Part shown: positions 37,785 to 50,520 of the stretch, piece by piece
Layout of the letters: every line of letters begins with the position of its first letter
How positions within the stretch are numbered: the stretch's first letter is position 1
Program-made: the position numbers and the translations under genes
Assembly (NCBI RefSeq): GCF_000327385.1
Contig: NW_008707048.1
Coordinates: forward strand, 728,500-792,499
Reading direction: 5' to 3'
Source: Lottia gigantea
Taxonomy: Eukaryota; Mollusca; Gastropoda; Lottiidae
Length of the DNA stretch: 64,000 bases
Notes under the pieces: model-generated
What the model was told of the DNA's origin: nothing
What the model saw: the letters and a program-made list of their open reading frames with translations, nothing else
Databases searched by the model: none

Positions 37785-39900
37785 ATAATGTTTAACTTAA
37801 TCACAGACTATATAGAATGATAACTTAAACACAGACTGTTTAGAATGATTACTTAAACACTGACTGTTAAGAATGATAAACAGTGTTTAGCTTAAACACA
37901 GACTATCTAAAATGATAACAAAAAGTGTTTAGCTTAATCACAGACTATATGGAATGATACCTTAAACACAGACTATTTAAAATGATAACTTAAACACTGA
38001 CTGTTAGGAACTTTAACACAAACTATTTAAAATGATAACACCCAGTGTTTAACTTAAACACAGACTGATTAGAATGATAACATCTGGTGTTTAACAAAAA
38101 GACAGGCCAGTAAGAATGAAAAACACCCAGTGTTTGTCTTAAGCACAGACAGTTTAAAATGATAACACCCAGTTTTTAACTTAAACACAGATTGTTAAGA
38201 ATGATACCGTCCAGTGTTAAACTTGAAACACTGACTATTTAGAATGATAACACCCAGTGTTTAACTTAATGACAGGCTAGATAGAATGATAAACACCCAA
38301 TGTTAAACTTAAAGACAGGCTAGTTAGAATGATAAACACCCAGTGTTAAAATTAAAGACAGGCTAGTTAGAATGATAGACACCCAATGTTAAACTTAAAC
38401 ACTGACTATTTAGAATTATAACACCCAGTGTTTAACTTAAAGACAGGCTAGTTAGAATGATAGACACCCAATGTTAAACTTAAAGACAGACTGGATAGAA
38501 TGATAAACACCCAGTGATAAACTTAAAGACAGGCTAGTAAGAATGATAAACACCTAGTATTTAACTTAAACAAACTGTTAAGAATGGTACCGTCCAGTGT
38601 TAAACTTAACCACAAACTGGCTCTTAGAATGACAACTTAAACTCGGACTGTAAATACAGACTATTTAAAATGCTAACTTAAACACAGACTATTTAGAATG
38701 GTAACTTAAACGCAGACTGTTTAGAGTGATAACACCGAGTGTTTAACTTAAGACAGGCTAGTTAGAATGATAAACACCCAGTGTTAAAATTAAAGACAGG
38801 CTAGTTAGAATGATAGACACCCAATGTTAAACTTAAACACTGACTATTTAGAATGATAACACACAGTGTTTAACTTAAAGACAGGCTAATTAGAATGATA
38901 GACACCCAATGTTAAACATAAACACTGACTATTTAGAATGATAACACACAGTGTTTAACTTAAAGACAGGCTAATTAGAATGATAGACACCCAATGTTAA
39001 ACTTAAAGACAGACTGGATAGAATGATAAACACCCAGTGTTCAACTTAAAGACAGGCTAGTAAGAATGATAAACACCTAGTATTTAACTTAAACAAACTG
39101 TTAAGAAGTGTACCGTCCAGTGTTAAACTTAAACACAAACTGGCTCTTAGAATGACAACTTAAACTCGGACTGTAAACACAGACTATTTAAAATGGTAAC
39201 TTAAACACAGACTATTTAGAATGGTAACTTAAACGCAGACTGTTTAGAGTGATAACACCCAGTGTTTAACTTAAAGACAGGCTAGTTAGAATGATAGACA
39301 CCCAGTGTTAAAATTAAAGACAGGCTAGTTAGAATGATAAACACCCAGTGTTAAACTTAAAGACAGGCTAGTTAGAATTATAAACACCCAGTGTTAAAGA
39401 CAGGCTAGTTAGAATGATAAACACCCAGTGTTAAACTTAAAGAAAAGCTAGTTAGAATGATAAACACCCAGCGTTAAAGACAGACTGGTTAGAAAGATAA
39501 ACACCCAGTGTTAAAGACAGGCTAGTTAGAATGATAAACACCCAGTGTTAAAGACAGGCTAGTGAGAATGATAAACACCCATTGTTAAAGACAGGCTAGT
39601 TAGAATGATACCGCCCAGTGTTAAACTTAAACATTGACTATTTAGAATGATAACACTCAGTGTTTAACTTAAAGACAGGCTAGTAAGAATGATAAACACC
39701 TATTTTTTAACTTAAACACAAACCGTTAAGAATGGTACCGTCCACTGTTAAACTTAAACACAAACTGGCTCTTAGAATAACAACTTAAACTCGGACTGTA
39801 AACACAGACTATTTAAAATGCTGACTTAAACACAGACTATTTAGAATGATAAACCCAGTGTTTGACTTAAACGCAGATTATATAGAATGATAACGTCCTC
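37785..39900. repeat. ~40-43-bp tandem array with higher-order structure
   Basis: Basic unit near GACAGGCTAGTTAGAATGAT, AAACACCCAGTGTTAAACTT, AAA, with a second unit type ACACAGACTATTTAGAATGA, TAACTTAA. A distinctive block (ACAAACTGGCTCTTAGAATG, ACAACTTAAACTCGGACTGT) recurs near 38613, 39136 and 39760, spaced about 520 and 625 bases, so multi-unit segments were copied as blocks. Confidence 0.93.
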
Positions 39901-40690
39901 GTTTAACGATGTGTTTAATCCTCCCTTGAATTTAACATTTAATTCTAACATACAGCTAATTTTAAACTTTTGAAATCAATTTATTTAACTTAATGAATTT
40001 GCATCTTCATTATTGGTTACTATTTTTATTTACTAATTTGAAATCCCATAGATTTGGTAACTTTACTAGAAAGTTGCCTGGTGGTGTTTTGATCCGGCCA
40101 ATTCTCAAGCCATTAATAATACATTCTTAGACATCTTAACAGTTTGACATAATGTTGAGATTTATTGATTTAATGTTAGTTTCTTTGAATAGAAGCATAA
40201 ATCTCATTTCAACGATTTGATCTAGCATATAGAACATGCAATATATTCTAAAAGTTTTCTTTTCTTCCAGGTCTATATGAAGGATGTGTTTAGATAACTT
40301 TCCATAGAAGTAAAACCATTGATTCAACACATGTCTAGAAAATAACACCACTTGCCCTCCAAAATAACCATTTAAAAATAAAGCTCTTTATTCGACCAAT
40401 CAGGTGCAAAAATGTTATAGGTAAAATTCCATTTCATTTCATATACATGATTATATCTGATGTTTCCATATCGCTCTCAAATTGTATTGAGCATATAAAT
40501 ATTTTATTATTGTATCTGATATTGTACATAGTTACGTAAATCAGAGTGACAGTTGTCTGAAGATCGCATAGCCTGAAACTGAGTAACAACATGATTCAAG
40601 TTATGCTTAAATATTCCTAGATTAGTATGGAATAAGTATGTAAAATAGAGTTTTACGGACTAAATCATTGCACTTCATTAGGTAAAAACA
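39901..40690. other. Intergenic, nothing identified
   Basis: Between two large arrays. A minus open frame at 40136-40351 (71 codons) carries no domain. Confidence 0.5.
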
Positions 40691-42350
40691 AAAACAGATA
40701 AAAATATCAGATACATGTATGTTACTAGGTAAAATACCAGATTATATAACTAAGTAAACTATCAGATATTTAGATCGGTTAAATATAAGATATGTAACTA
40801 GGTAAAATATCAGATATTTAGATAGGTTAAATATAAGATATTTAGATTGGTTAAATATCAGATATATACTTAAGTAAAATATCAGATATATAACTAGGTA
40901 AAATATCAGATGTATAACTAGGTAAAATATCAGATTATATACCTAGGAAAAATATTCGATATATAACTAGGTAAAATATCAGATATGTAACTAGGTAAAA
41001 TATCAGATATTTAGATTGGTTAAATATCAGATATGTAACTAGGTAAAATATCAGATATTTAGATAGGTTAAATATAAGATATTTAGATTGGTTAAATATC
41101 AGATATATAACTAGGTAAAATATCAGATATATAACTAGGTAAACTATCAGATATTTAGATCGGTTAAATATAAGATATGTAACTAGGTAAAATATCAGAT
41201 ATTTAGATAGGTTGAATATAAGATATTTAGATTGGTTAAATATCAGATATATACTTAAGTAAAATATCAGATATATAACTAGGTAAAATATCAGATGTAT
41301 ACCTAGGAAAAATATCAGATATGAATCTAGGTTAAATATCAGATATATAAGCTAGGTAAATATCAGATATATAAGCTAGGTAAATATCAGATATATAGCT
41401 GGGTAAAATATCAGATATATATAACAAGGTAAAATATCAGACATATAACTAGGTAAAATATCAGATATATAACTAGGTAAAATATCAGATATATAAGCTA
41501 GGTTAAATATCAGACATATAACTAGGTAAAATATCAGATATATAGCTAGGTAAAATATCAGATATATAACAAGGTAAGATATCAGATATATAGCTGGTAA
41601 GATATCAGATATATAACAAGGTAAAATATCAGACATATAACTAGGTAAAATATCGGACATATAACTAGATAAAATATCAGATATATAACTAGATAAAATA
41701 TCAGATATATAACTAGGTAAAATATCACATATATAACAAGGTAAGATATCAGATATATAACTAGATAAAATATCAGACATATAACTAGGTAAAATATCAG
41801 ATATATAACAAGGTAAAATATCAGACATATAACTAGGTAAAATATCGGACATATAACTAGATAAAATATCAGATATATAACTAGGTAAGATATCAGATAT
41901 ATAACTAGGTAAAATATCAGATATATAACAAGGTAAAATATCAGACATATAACAAGGTAAAATATCAGACATATAACTAGGTAAAATATCAGATATATAA
42001 CTAGGTAAAATATCAGATATATAACTAGGTAAAATATCAGATATATAACACGGTAAGATATCAGATATTTAACTAGGTAAAATATCAGATATATAGCTAG
42101 GTAAAATATCAAATATGTAACTAAGTAAACTATCAGATATTGAGATGGGTTAAATATCAGATATATAACTAGGTAAAATATCAGATATATAGCTAGGTAA
42201 AATATCACATATTACATAGCTAGGTAAAGTATCACATATGAATCTAGGTAAAATATCAGATATATAACAAGGTAAATATAAGATATGACCCATAACAAGG
42301 TAAATAAAAAAAAATCGTATAAAATATCAGATATATAACGACGTAATTAA
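40690..42350. repeat. 24-bp tandem array, about 68 copies
   Basis: Unit AGATATATAACTAGGTAAAA, TATC. Variants include ACAAGG, AAGCTAGG and TTTAGATTGGTTAA. A multi-unit block with GATATTTAGATAGGTTAAAT, ATAAGATATTTAGATTGG recurs near 40810, 41055 and 41195, showing segmental copying. Because 24 is a multiple of three, the minus strand stays open for about 200 codons in two frames as an 8-residue repeat (ISDILPSY-like or LVIYLIFY-like). I treat this as an artefact. Confidence 0.95.
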
Positions 42351-43435
42351 TATATTGATATTAATATATTGTAATAAAGACAAAATAAATTTTCTAAAAA
42401 AAATTTTATTAGAAAAAGAGGAAAAAACAAAGATTGGAATATCATGAAAAAAAAATTGATATTAAGACAGATCAATAATATGAATATTTAAAAATTCGAT
42501 GTATGAATATATAGATAAAAATATATACATATTTAAAATAGATAACATGGAATAAATAATTAGGAAATAAATATATAGAAATTAGGAAAAATTAAAAGTA
42601 TTAATATTTAAAAATCCCATGTACGAATATTTAGAAAAATTCATGCATATTATGAAAAACAAGTAAATATTAAAAAAAAAATGATAAAAAAAGAGGAAAA
42701 ATCTAAATTGGAATAATGAAAAATATATATGCATACTTAGAAAAATATTAAAATAATAGACAAATATATCAACAAAACATGTATTTGAATAAATCAATAT
42801 TTAGAATATTGGTTTTTTAAAGAAATATATAGATGATAATTTGGAAAAAAGTCTACATATATGTATATATTAAGATATGATCAAAAATTGAATCAAAATA
42901 TGTTTAAAAAATAAATCGATAAATCGATAAATCAAAACTTATTTTAAAAAAATAAATCAAGATATATTTTGAAAAATAAGTATAAATATATTACAATTTT
43001 TATATATATATATATATTTAGAAAATCTAATATAATCAATTATTTAGAAAAATTAAATTTTTTAGAATATTTTAAAACAACAATATATACATATTTAAAT
43101 AACCATTATATAGATATTTTTAAAAACAAATCAATACATATGTACATAAATAGTGGAAATATCAATACATAAATTTCAGAAATAAAATAAATATGTAAAT
43201 ATTTACAAAAAAAAAAGAAATGTATATATAATTGTTTGTAATATAAATGTATAGATAGTAAGTAAAATAAGTATGTGAACAATTGAAAATTAAACATATT
43301 CTTGATTTCTATTCACACCCTTGTAAAAATTATTTCAGAAAAAATCAAATAGTTGAGCATTTAAAAAAAAACATATTAAATAATAAAAAAATATATATAT
43401 TATTATGTTTAATTAATACAAATCAAATAGAAACG
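42351..43435. other. Extremely AT-rich low-complexity block
   Basis: About 1.1 kb with hardly any G or C: poly-A runs, ATATAT runs (43001-43016) and recurring AAATATTTAGAAAAA-type words with no fixed period. It separates two tandem arrays. Its open frames come from base composition. Confidence 0.8.
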
Positions 43436-43437
43436 AA

Positions 43438-43672
43438 ACTGTCTCTGTTAGTCTAAACTGTCCCTCTCTGTAAGTCCAAATTGTCCGTCTCTGTTAGTCC
43501 AAACTGTCCCTCTCTGTTAGTCCAAACTGTCCCTCTCTGTTAGTCCAAATTGTCCCTCTCTGTAAGTCCAAATTGTCCGTCTCTGTTAGTCCAAACTGTC
43601 CCTCTCTGTTAGTCCAAACTGTCCCTCTCTGTTAGTCCAAATTGTCCCTCTCTGTCAGTCAAAACAGTTGGA
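43438..43672. repeat. 23-bp C/T-rich tandem array, ten copies
   Basis: Unit CTGTCCCTCTCTGTTAGTCC, AAA. A four-unit pattern is duplicated: the TAAGTCC variant recurs 92 bases apart (43471 and 43563), so the last expansion copied four units at once. The base composition stands out sharply from the flanks. Confidence 0.95.
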
Positions 43673-44229
43673 CATAAAAGTCTTGAAATTTCAGATAAAC
43701 GATATGGAACGACATTCAATCGAATGTAATAATAAGCAATGGACCACATTAAAATCAATATTTCTTAAGATATCGACAAAAAGCCAATTCTATCGTTGTG
43801 ATATCGGCCTTAAGACAGAAATTGTAGACGTCTAATTAGCACCATACACACACCTGTTATCATAGAATAAATGAACGTAGTAGCCTGCCTTCACTATTAG
43901 CATTTCTGATCGAAATAAACAAACCCAAAAAACACGACATTGTTTAGACCGATCATGAGACTGGAATGGATTGTCTGCAGCTCTGTATGTCCAGCGGCTA
44001 TCTGTTTGCTGTCTTAGACTGTACTTTTCATTGCCAGATTACCAAAGAAACGTAAAAGTACAGTTCGAAGAAAGAGAAAAGAAGATTTATTAAATCAGAA
44101 AACTTTTGGTGGTTTCTTTTTTAGCAGCATGCATGTTGAAATGATAGGCTTCCTTCCTTCTGTGATTCTGTCGGAAGGGCTTTTTGTTAGAGGGTTACCG
44201 GGCATCGAAGTTTCATATTCTGGAAGGTT
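43673..44229. other. Intergenic, nothing identified
   Basis: Ordinary AT-rich sequence. No repeat or exon was seen. Confidence 0.5.
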
Positions 44230-44620
44230 TAAGGTGATCTACCAAGTAAATATTCAGACGACTACACCCTTTAATCTAAAACAATAGAAAATAATACTGT
44301 TTATTGTGACGGCAATACCTTGTATCAACTCCAGGAAAGCTTTTGTTTTGAAAATGTCACGGGGATCTTGTATGTGGTAAAAGAAAAATATTCAGAAGAG
44401 CATATCCCTTCAAAATCAAGCAAGTAGAAAAGTATTGTGACAACATCTGGCATCACTTTCAGGGATGGCTTTGTTTTGAAAAGTGTTACAGGGATCTACC
44501 ATGTGGTAAAAGAAAAAAAAAGAAAATTATTTGGACGGCTGTATCCATTTGAAGACCAACCAAGTAGAAAAGAATACCGTGACAGTGCCTGATATCAACT
44601 TCAGGGAAGATTTTATTGAT
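44230..44620. repeat. ~127-bp direct repeat, three copies
   Basis: Recurring blocks GGGATCTACCATGTGGTAAA, AATATTCAGACGACTACACC, AAGTAGAAAAGAATACTGTG, ACAACACCTGATATCAACTT and CAGGGAAGGCTTTGTTTTGA, at spacings near 127 bases (starting about 44232, 44360 and 44487). Copies are clearly diverged from one another. No coding frame survives through all three. Confidence 0.85.
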
Positions 44621-46470
44621 GTCCAGGATACGAAATAAATCAAATAACAGACCACAAGTAGCTTATTATCATGTTTCTTAATTACAATAACTGTTAGGAA
44701 CCTGAGTGTGTTGTTTAATACACCTGTGTCACTGTCATGGCATTGAGAACAATGGCTGAAATTAGCATCCCAACTAAATGTCTATATTACCTTTTAATTA
44801 CTATACACACAGAAACCTATTACTATAAGGTAGTCTATAATTAATGAGATGTATTGTTAGGTGACACAGAAAGTCATATTAAACATATAGGTGATATCAT
44901 TATCATTGTACATTATTATCTTCGTATGTTTATCTATTAAAGGCCACGATTCGCCGTTTTCGGGGATTGATATGGGTCTTGAATATATTTAAATGCTCTT
45001 CAGAACTGCAAAAAAAATCTCATAATCCATTCAAATATACTTCAAACTAGAAATTTCACTTTCTTTTTCTATGCAAGTATGGCAGAGTATTAAATTAAAA
45101 ATTCCCGTTTTTGAGACAAAGGTACGATTGGTCAAATGTATGTTGGACTTGTCCCTTCAAATGTGGACAGGCAGTGATTGACCTCACTCATTATGTAATA
45201 TTGTAACGTAGATTTCTAAGTCGTTGAAATGACTGGAGATCAACATCTTGGCTTTCAGATGTCTGGAAATTTCTCTCCATAGACCTCATTTGTGACAAAT
45301 GTTTTTCTTGCTAAATTCCCTCGAGATTAAGATTTTGACTAAGAAAGTTTTAGCTTTCCCTACCATATAAACGATCATGTAGCAATAGTAACATAGGTGA
45401 TTGCTGGTTGCGCCACTAAATTCTGCGTCGGTGTTCATTTTCTAAAAAAAAAGAAAGTCTGACTTCTCTGAAACAGGCATATCATTGACTTTGATATAAT
45501 GGTTGCGCTATAGAAAAAAGTGTACATTACATGAAAATATACCGATAAATCTGCTAATAATAGAACATTACATGTACTACAAAATATATGTTCGGACATT
45601 GCTGAAATTAATTTGTTTATTTGAAATGCTCAAATGAGTTTTTTACCCTTCCATTTACGTTCCCTGCTTCAATTTGGCATATCATGTACATGTACGACAT
45701 CCGCCGAAGGAAAGTGCATCTGGGAGTAAAGTCAAACCGGAAGGTGACCGGAATTCAACACATTTTGCACTCCAAAATGATGTCTAATGATGTCTAAATA
45801 GAGACTTTCGCACAGAAGGATAGCAAAATATTGTATTTAGCTACATATTTCTGAAGCAAATGATCTCTAAAAAATCTTGTGAAAACTCACAATATCATTA
45901 GCAGCTTTCTGATTAAAATTAGTTTGACTCAAAGTATGCTGATTTTTACCCATTTTTGGACAAGTAATTCCGAATATACCCTGACCCTTCCGACTGATTA
46001 GACCAATTGGCACCCATCAGTGTCGATTGGACTGAATTTTTATTCAGTTGCTAAAAGCTTGCTTGTGGTTGGTTAAAAATAATTTTATCCAATGAAATTT
46101 CAGTGTGGTCATTCTGATATACTTCAAAGGCGTATAATGATTGATGAGTCATTATAATCTGATTAATTGTAAGCAATTGTCTCTTATACATAAATTTGTA
46201 AACTATCCAGTGACTAAAATCTGCTGGTTGGTTTTCCAGAACTCTCAGTTTTTGAATCCATATTCAAGGACGACTAACATAATAACTAAAACCTTTAAGA
46301 TTGTTTCTCGAGTTAACTGAGGGCTTGTCGTTTCCACAATTGTAACACAATTAATAAAATTAATCAAATCAAAATATAACCATGTGTATAATCATTGTGT
46401 TCTATAATTAAAATCCCTAAACCAAGAACCAAATTTGTACAACCTTTCAGACTCTCAAATCAATGACTTA
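44621..46470. other. Intergenic; possible decayed TTAA-flanked element from 44937
   Basis: At 44937 a TTAA is followed by AGGCCACGATTCGCCGTTTT, which looks like a transposon end, and the next ~1 kb has more even base composition than the arrays. I found no matching inverted end, so the element is not called. No exon was recognised. Confidence 0.35.
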
Positions 46471-46475
46471 CTTTC

Positions 46476-46960
46476 TGTCTGAAAGCCTGTTAGATCTGTA
46501 GGATCAACTTTGAGCGTATAAGCCTTCCAAATCTGAAATTAAGGATCAACTTTGAGCGTGTAAGCCTTCCAAATCTGAAATCAAGGACCGACTTTGAGCG
46601 TATAAGCCTTCCAAATCTCAAATCATAGACCAAGTTTGAGAGTATAAGCCTTCCAAATCTCAAACAAGGATCAACTTTGTACATTGGCAGCCTTCCAGGA
46701 TAACTAAATTGGTGACAAACTTTCTGCGTTAAAGCCTGAAAGAGTCCCCATCGCAAGGACCAACTTAGTGTATTAAGTCTGCAAGAACTGCCAAATCAAG
46801 GACCAGAATCCATGAGCAAGGACCAGCTTTGTACATTAAGAACCTTCCAGATTACCAATTTGAAATTTCTATAATTCCAGATCAAAGACCAACAATGTAG
46901 ATAAAAGACATACAGGAAAGCCTTCAAGAATCTGAAAACAAGGACCAGCTTTTATACATA
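46476..46960. repeat. 42-bp tandem array, decaying to the right
   Basis: Five good copies of GGATCAACTTTGAGCGTATA, AGCCTTCCAAATCTGAAATT, AA (46501, 46543, 46585 and on), then increasingly irregular units recognised by AAGGACCA and AGCCTTC up to about 46960. Period 42 keeps an 88-codon minus frame open (repeat artefact). Confidence 0.9.
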
Positions 46961-48060
46961 AAATATTTTCTCGCTAGAAAAACGATTTCTTTTGTATTTT
47001 TACAAGAAATAGATTATTAGGCAATTTCAAATTTATTAACATTAGGTGCAAACATGTAAAAGAATTCGTGTCTAGAAAAATGTAATTAGTTAAAGTAGTT
47101 TAGGATAGCTTTTGATTGAAATATGATCCAACATTATCTGAAAGCGCTCTTTTAACATACTTTCTTATCTTATTTCCTATATGTTTTTTCAAAAGTTCAG
47201 TAGGCTATGGACAATTGAGTTTGCTCGTGGTTTTCACACTATTGTGATGTATGATAAGTCGAGGCTAATATGACATTATATTTGCCATAAAAATGAGCAA
47301 GTTATGTTAATGATGTCCCTTAAGAACGACAAGACACATGTTATGTGTAGAATTCGGGCTAATCGTATTTTAATTGCACTCCATAGATTTGCTAATTAGA
47401 TTTGCTCTATTCCTAATCTCTTTTAATGAGGCGAAAAAGACGATCGACGCAAGTTTAATTTTGGTTATATTTTCTACTTAATGTTATTTTGCCACAAAAC
47501 ACTACCGGAAAGGACATCAAATTTCCTTTACTAATATTTAAAATGAAAATTAAAGAGTCATTAAAACTTTCTATATATCTATGAATGACAAGAAACCACA
47601 ATATTATCAAATTTCAAGCAATATTAAATGACACTTTTTTTAAAGAAAATAAGTTTTAATCATTATAGACGTATAGATACTATAAAATAGAATTCGTTTA
47701 GTTTAGTTTGATTTTCTACTGGTCACTTTTTCACAAGGACAACTTCTATAACTTTTAATGACAGAACAAACGGAATAAATACCCCACCATAAAAAGATGT
47801 TTTCGTTTAAATATTCTCAGTCAATTGAAACATTTTGACCTCTTAAATTCTGTTTTCAAATAGTCAAAGGATACATCTAGAATTTGGTGAAATCAAAATA
47901 GGGCCAAGTGGTCTGAATCATTTGCGAAGTCGACACCTGATTATGAATCTTTATATCCTTCAAATGCTTAAATACCATACACAGAGTTTAGTTGTCTGGG
48001 TTTATTTTACGTTTCTATAATGCTTGAACATATTCAACGTTTTTTTATCTATCTACATCC
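46961..48060. other. AT-rich intergenic, nothing identified
   Basis: No repeat or exon was recognised upstream of the motif cluster at 48071. Confidence 0.5.
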
Positions 48061-48070
48061 CTACTGAGAC

Positions 48071-48124
48071 CACGTGATTTTAAGATGATTGGCGGGAAAT
48101 CCCCTGACGTCGGATTAACTTCCG
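48071..48124. promoter_or_regulatory. Compact cluster of transcription-factor-like motifs
   Basis: Within 54 bases: CACGTG (E-box, 48071-48076), ATTGG (inverted CCAAT, 48088-48092), GGCGGGAAA (E2F-like, 48091-48099) overlapping GGGAAATCCC (a full NF-kB/Rel site, 48094-48103), TGACGTCG (one base from CRE, 48105-48112) and ACTTCCG (ETS-like, 48118-48124). It is the most CpG-dense spot in this AT-rich neighbourhood. Motif matches are seen directly; promoter or enhancer activity is inference. A 70-codon plus frame follows at 48520-48732 and ends near a GTAAGT. Confidence 0.4.
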
Positions 48125-49220
48125 CTAATGGGGGATTATGGGACGGAATATAGAAGCTTGTCACTAACTTTTTAATGGTGTTTTATAAACTGGAAGATTT
48201 TCAGTTTAATCTTTGTTGCAATGTTGAGTCTGAATATAATATTTCGTTATTTATTTTACTCCTTTTTACAGGCAACCCGCTTGAATGTAGCAGCCTAGGC
48301 TAAAAATTTAGGCATACTAGTAGAAGTAGGCTAAACTGCTATTATATTCTCACATTTGCTGGTAGCCTATTTGGCATAATTGTATATAATATTATGCTAA
48401 GGTTTCAGACGATGTGTTATGTGCCCAATTCATAAATGTCACCTGTCATGTTACGTCAATATCATCTTTACAGGTATGCAGGAAAAAATTAGCCTGTTAG
48501 TTATTATTTCGCGCTATTCTTGACTTGCGGTTTCGTTGGTGCTGGATACCAACCCTTAACGCAATTCTGTCGAAAATTGCCGATTAATTTTTGCTTGTCA
48601 ACTCATAAAATCTTAAGATCTTACAAATACATAAAAAATCGCCTAACTGTGCTTTTTAACAGCGTGAAGACTTTAAATGCATTAGTGTCTACAAGTAAGT
48701 ACACAAGGCGTATATACCATTTCTGCCCTTAATTCTTGGTATTGCTAACAACATCAATTGTAAGTATTTTAAAACAAACTGGTTTTGACATAATGCTATG
48801 ATCTTAATAAGCCTGCGAGAAAATAGTCTTTAAATTTTTTTTACCTCCGGGGTGTTTCTTGGAGAAATTCAACAAAGCTTGAAACACAAACTTTAATACA
48901 ATTAATGACTGATAACCAAACGTGACATTTTCTTCCATGAATGATTTCAGTAACATTTTGGTTCCCGCCATCCATTTATAAACAGCAGGTGACAACTGTT
49001 TCCATGACAACGTAACTGTTTATCAATGTTGAGAATGACAATATGGAATAATTATTTAAAAAGAACAGACGTGTTTGTGGTGCCGGGAGCTTGATCATTT
49101 GTTATCACAGAAGAGATGTGAGGATATTTGAAATCACGGGGGTAAACCTTATTCTATCACTTCGTACATTACATGAAAATGAAGTGTAGCTTTTTATAAA
49201 CGTAAACTAAGATTGTATTC
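48125..49220. other. Intergenic downstream of the motif cluster, no exon confirmed
   Basis: Open frames at 48520-48732 (+) and 48804-49010 (-) have no domain. ACAAGTAAGTACA near 48691-48703 is a donor-like site. A non-coding transcript is possible but not shown. Confidence 0.35.
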
Positions 49221-49570
49221 CCGAACTTCGTCTTATACCTTGACTGCAATAGTCACATTTTCTGTATCATGGAATGTAGCGATTGGATTGAATTGTCCTG
49301 CAACTAATACAATCAGTCAGAGTCTGCGACAGAAAGGCTGTAAACATTATGGCTTTTTGTTAACAGACGTTCTGTCGATACAAGAATAGTGGCTATTGCA
49401 TTCAAGGTATGAGACGAAGTTCGTAATAGCTTGGCATTGTGAAGATGGTAGAGCTCAGTCCGTGCCTTTTAACTTCCAATTTATGGTGTAACAATATCAT
49501 ACTTCTCAAACAAGGAAGAATACAGTTCAAGGAGTCAATTTGTTGCAAAACGTTTTGCTACTTCTAACAA
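49221..49570. repeat. Inverted pair of the dispersed repeat also found at 35.7 and 56.4 kb
   Basis: 49221-49252 (CCGAACTTCGTCTTATACCT, TGACTGCAATAG) and 49393-49424 are inverted copies agreeing at 29 of 32 bases by my count, about 140 bases apart, so the region could fold as a hairpin. The right arm continues in the same order as 35751-35870 (AGCTTGGCATTGTGAAGATG). The family is unnamed. Confidence 0.7.
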
Positions 49571-50268
49571 AAGTCTTCTCCATCTTCTCTTAAAACATGC
49601 GATTTAATTATCACTTCTTTCCTAACAAGTGGAAAAATCACCAACAGACAGAACTGGTTTTTTTGCTCGGGAATGTGACACACAAGTCGGTATCAAATCT
49701 CTTATAGACATGTTTTTACCCTGTTTTTTAACAATATGTCATTAAGCGGAATTCTACAGTTACAAATTATAGCGACAACATTTTCAGATATCTCATTACG
49801 ACTACCAAACAGGAGGAATTAAAGTCTTAAAAGCTCGTTTAAGAACGACAGTTAGAACGGACATATATCACCGGTCACGATATGAGGTTCTTAAAGAATT
49901 AAATACAGTGAATTTATGGATATTAACAAAATGGAAAATTACTATTATTGTTTGTCATATACAGCAAATAATTAAAGAAAAATTCTATTGTAGTTCGTAT
50001 GAATATTGATTTTGTACTATATTATGACCCGTCACCCTGGTGTTAAGGATTAGGAGGATTCATTAGTTGTTGTATTCTAATGATTTGTCTATATCTATAG
50101 TTGTCTGCAATTGTTTATGATAATGGCATTGATAATGATGATAATGATGATGATGATAATAATAAACTCTTTATTTTACCTCGGTCAGAATAAAGGGCTA
50201 TTAAATCAAGCGATTTTGTTCAGTTTTACATTCTGAATTGATTAATTTGGAGTCCGAAGGGATCTTAC
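49571..50268. other. Intergenic with a short GAT-repeat microsatellite
   Basis: Otherwise nothing; a (GAT/GATAAT)n run lies at about 50125-50162. Confidence 0.5.
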
Positions 50269-50520
50269 AGGTGCGGTCTTGGTCGGAGATTTTTGTCGCC
50301 GATTAGAGTCTTGATTAAAATATCGCGCGTCCTCGGCAGGATTTATAATTTCAAACAAGTTTGGTAATAGTCTCCGATGGTTTTATCGTCTGCAAGGCAG
50401 ACCGTCATCATCCAATCAAATTCATTACCTTTCAAGTGCATGCTCCGCTTGTGAAACTCATGACAAGACTCTAGTCAGCGACCTAAATCTACGACCAAGC
50501 CCTCCCATGTGCCCGCACCT
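50269..50520. mobile_element. Second foldback element (AGGTGCGG ends)
   Basis: The left arm AGGTGCGGTCTTGGTCGGAG, ATTTTTGTCGCCGATTAGAG, TCTTG mirrors the right arm read in reverse: AGGTGCGGGCACATGGGAGG, GCTTGGTCGTAGATTTAGGT, CGCTGACTAGAGTCTTG. The left arm lacks 13 bases near its end. Flanks are TTAC on the left and TAAG on the right, so the target duplication is unclear. It is distinctly more GC-rich than the surroundings and has no coding frame; a MITE-type element is likely. Confidence 0.8.

Noticed and set aside
41376-42208. Two overlapping minus-strand open frames of about 200 codons made of an eight-residue repeat
   Set aside because: They are the 24-bp minisatellite read in frame. 24 is a multiple of three and the unit lacks stops on that strand. 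No start context, splice site or non-repeat sequence supports a protein.
46490-46756. 88-codon minus frame with a repeated LRFGRLIRSKL motif
   Set aside because: Product of the 42-bp tandem array. It does not extend outside the array.
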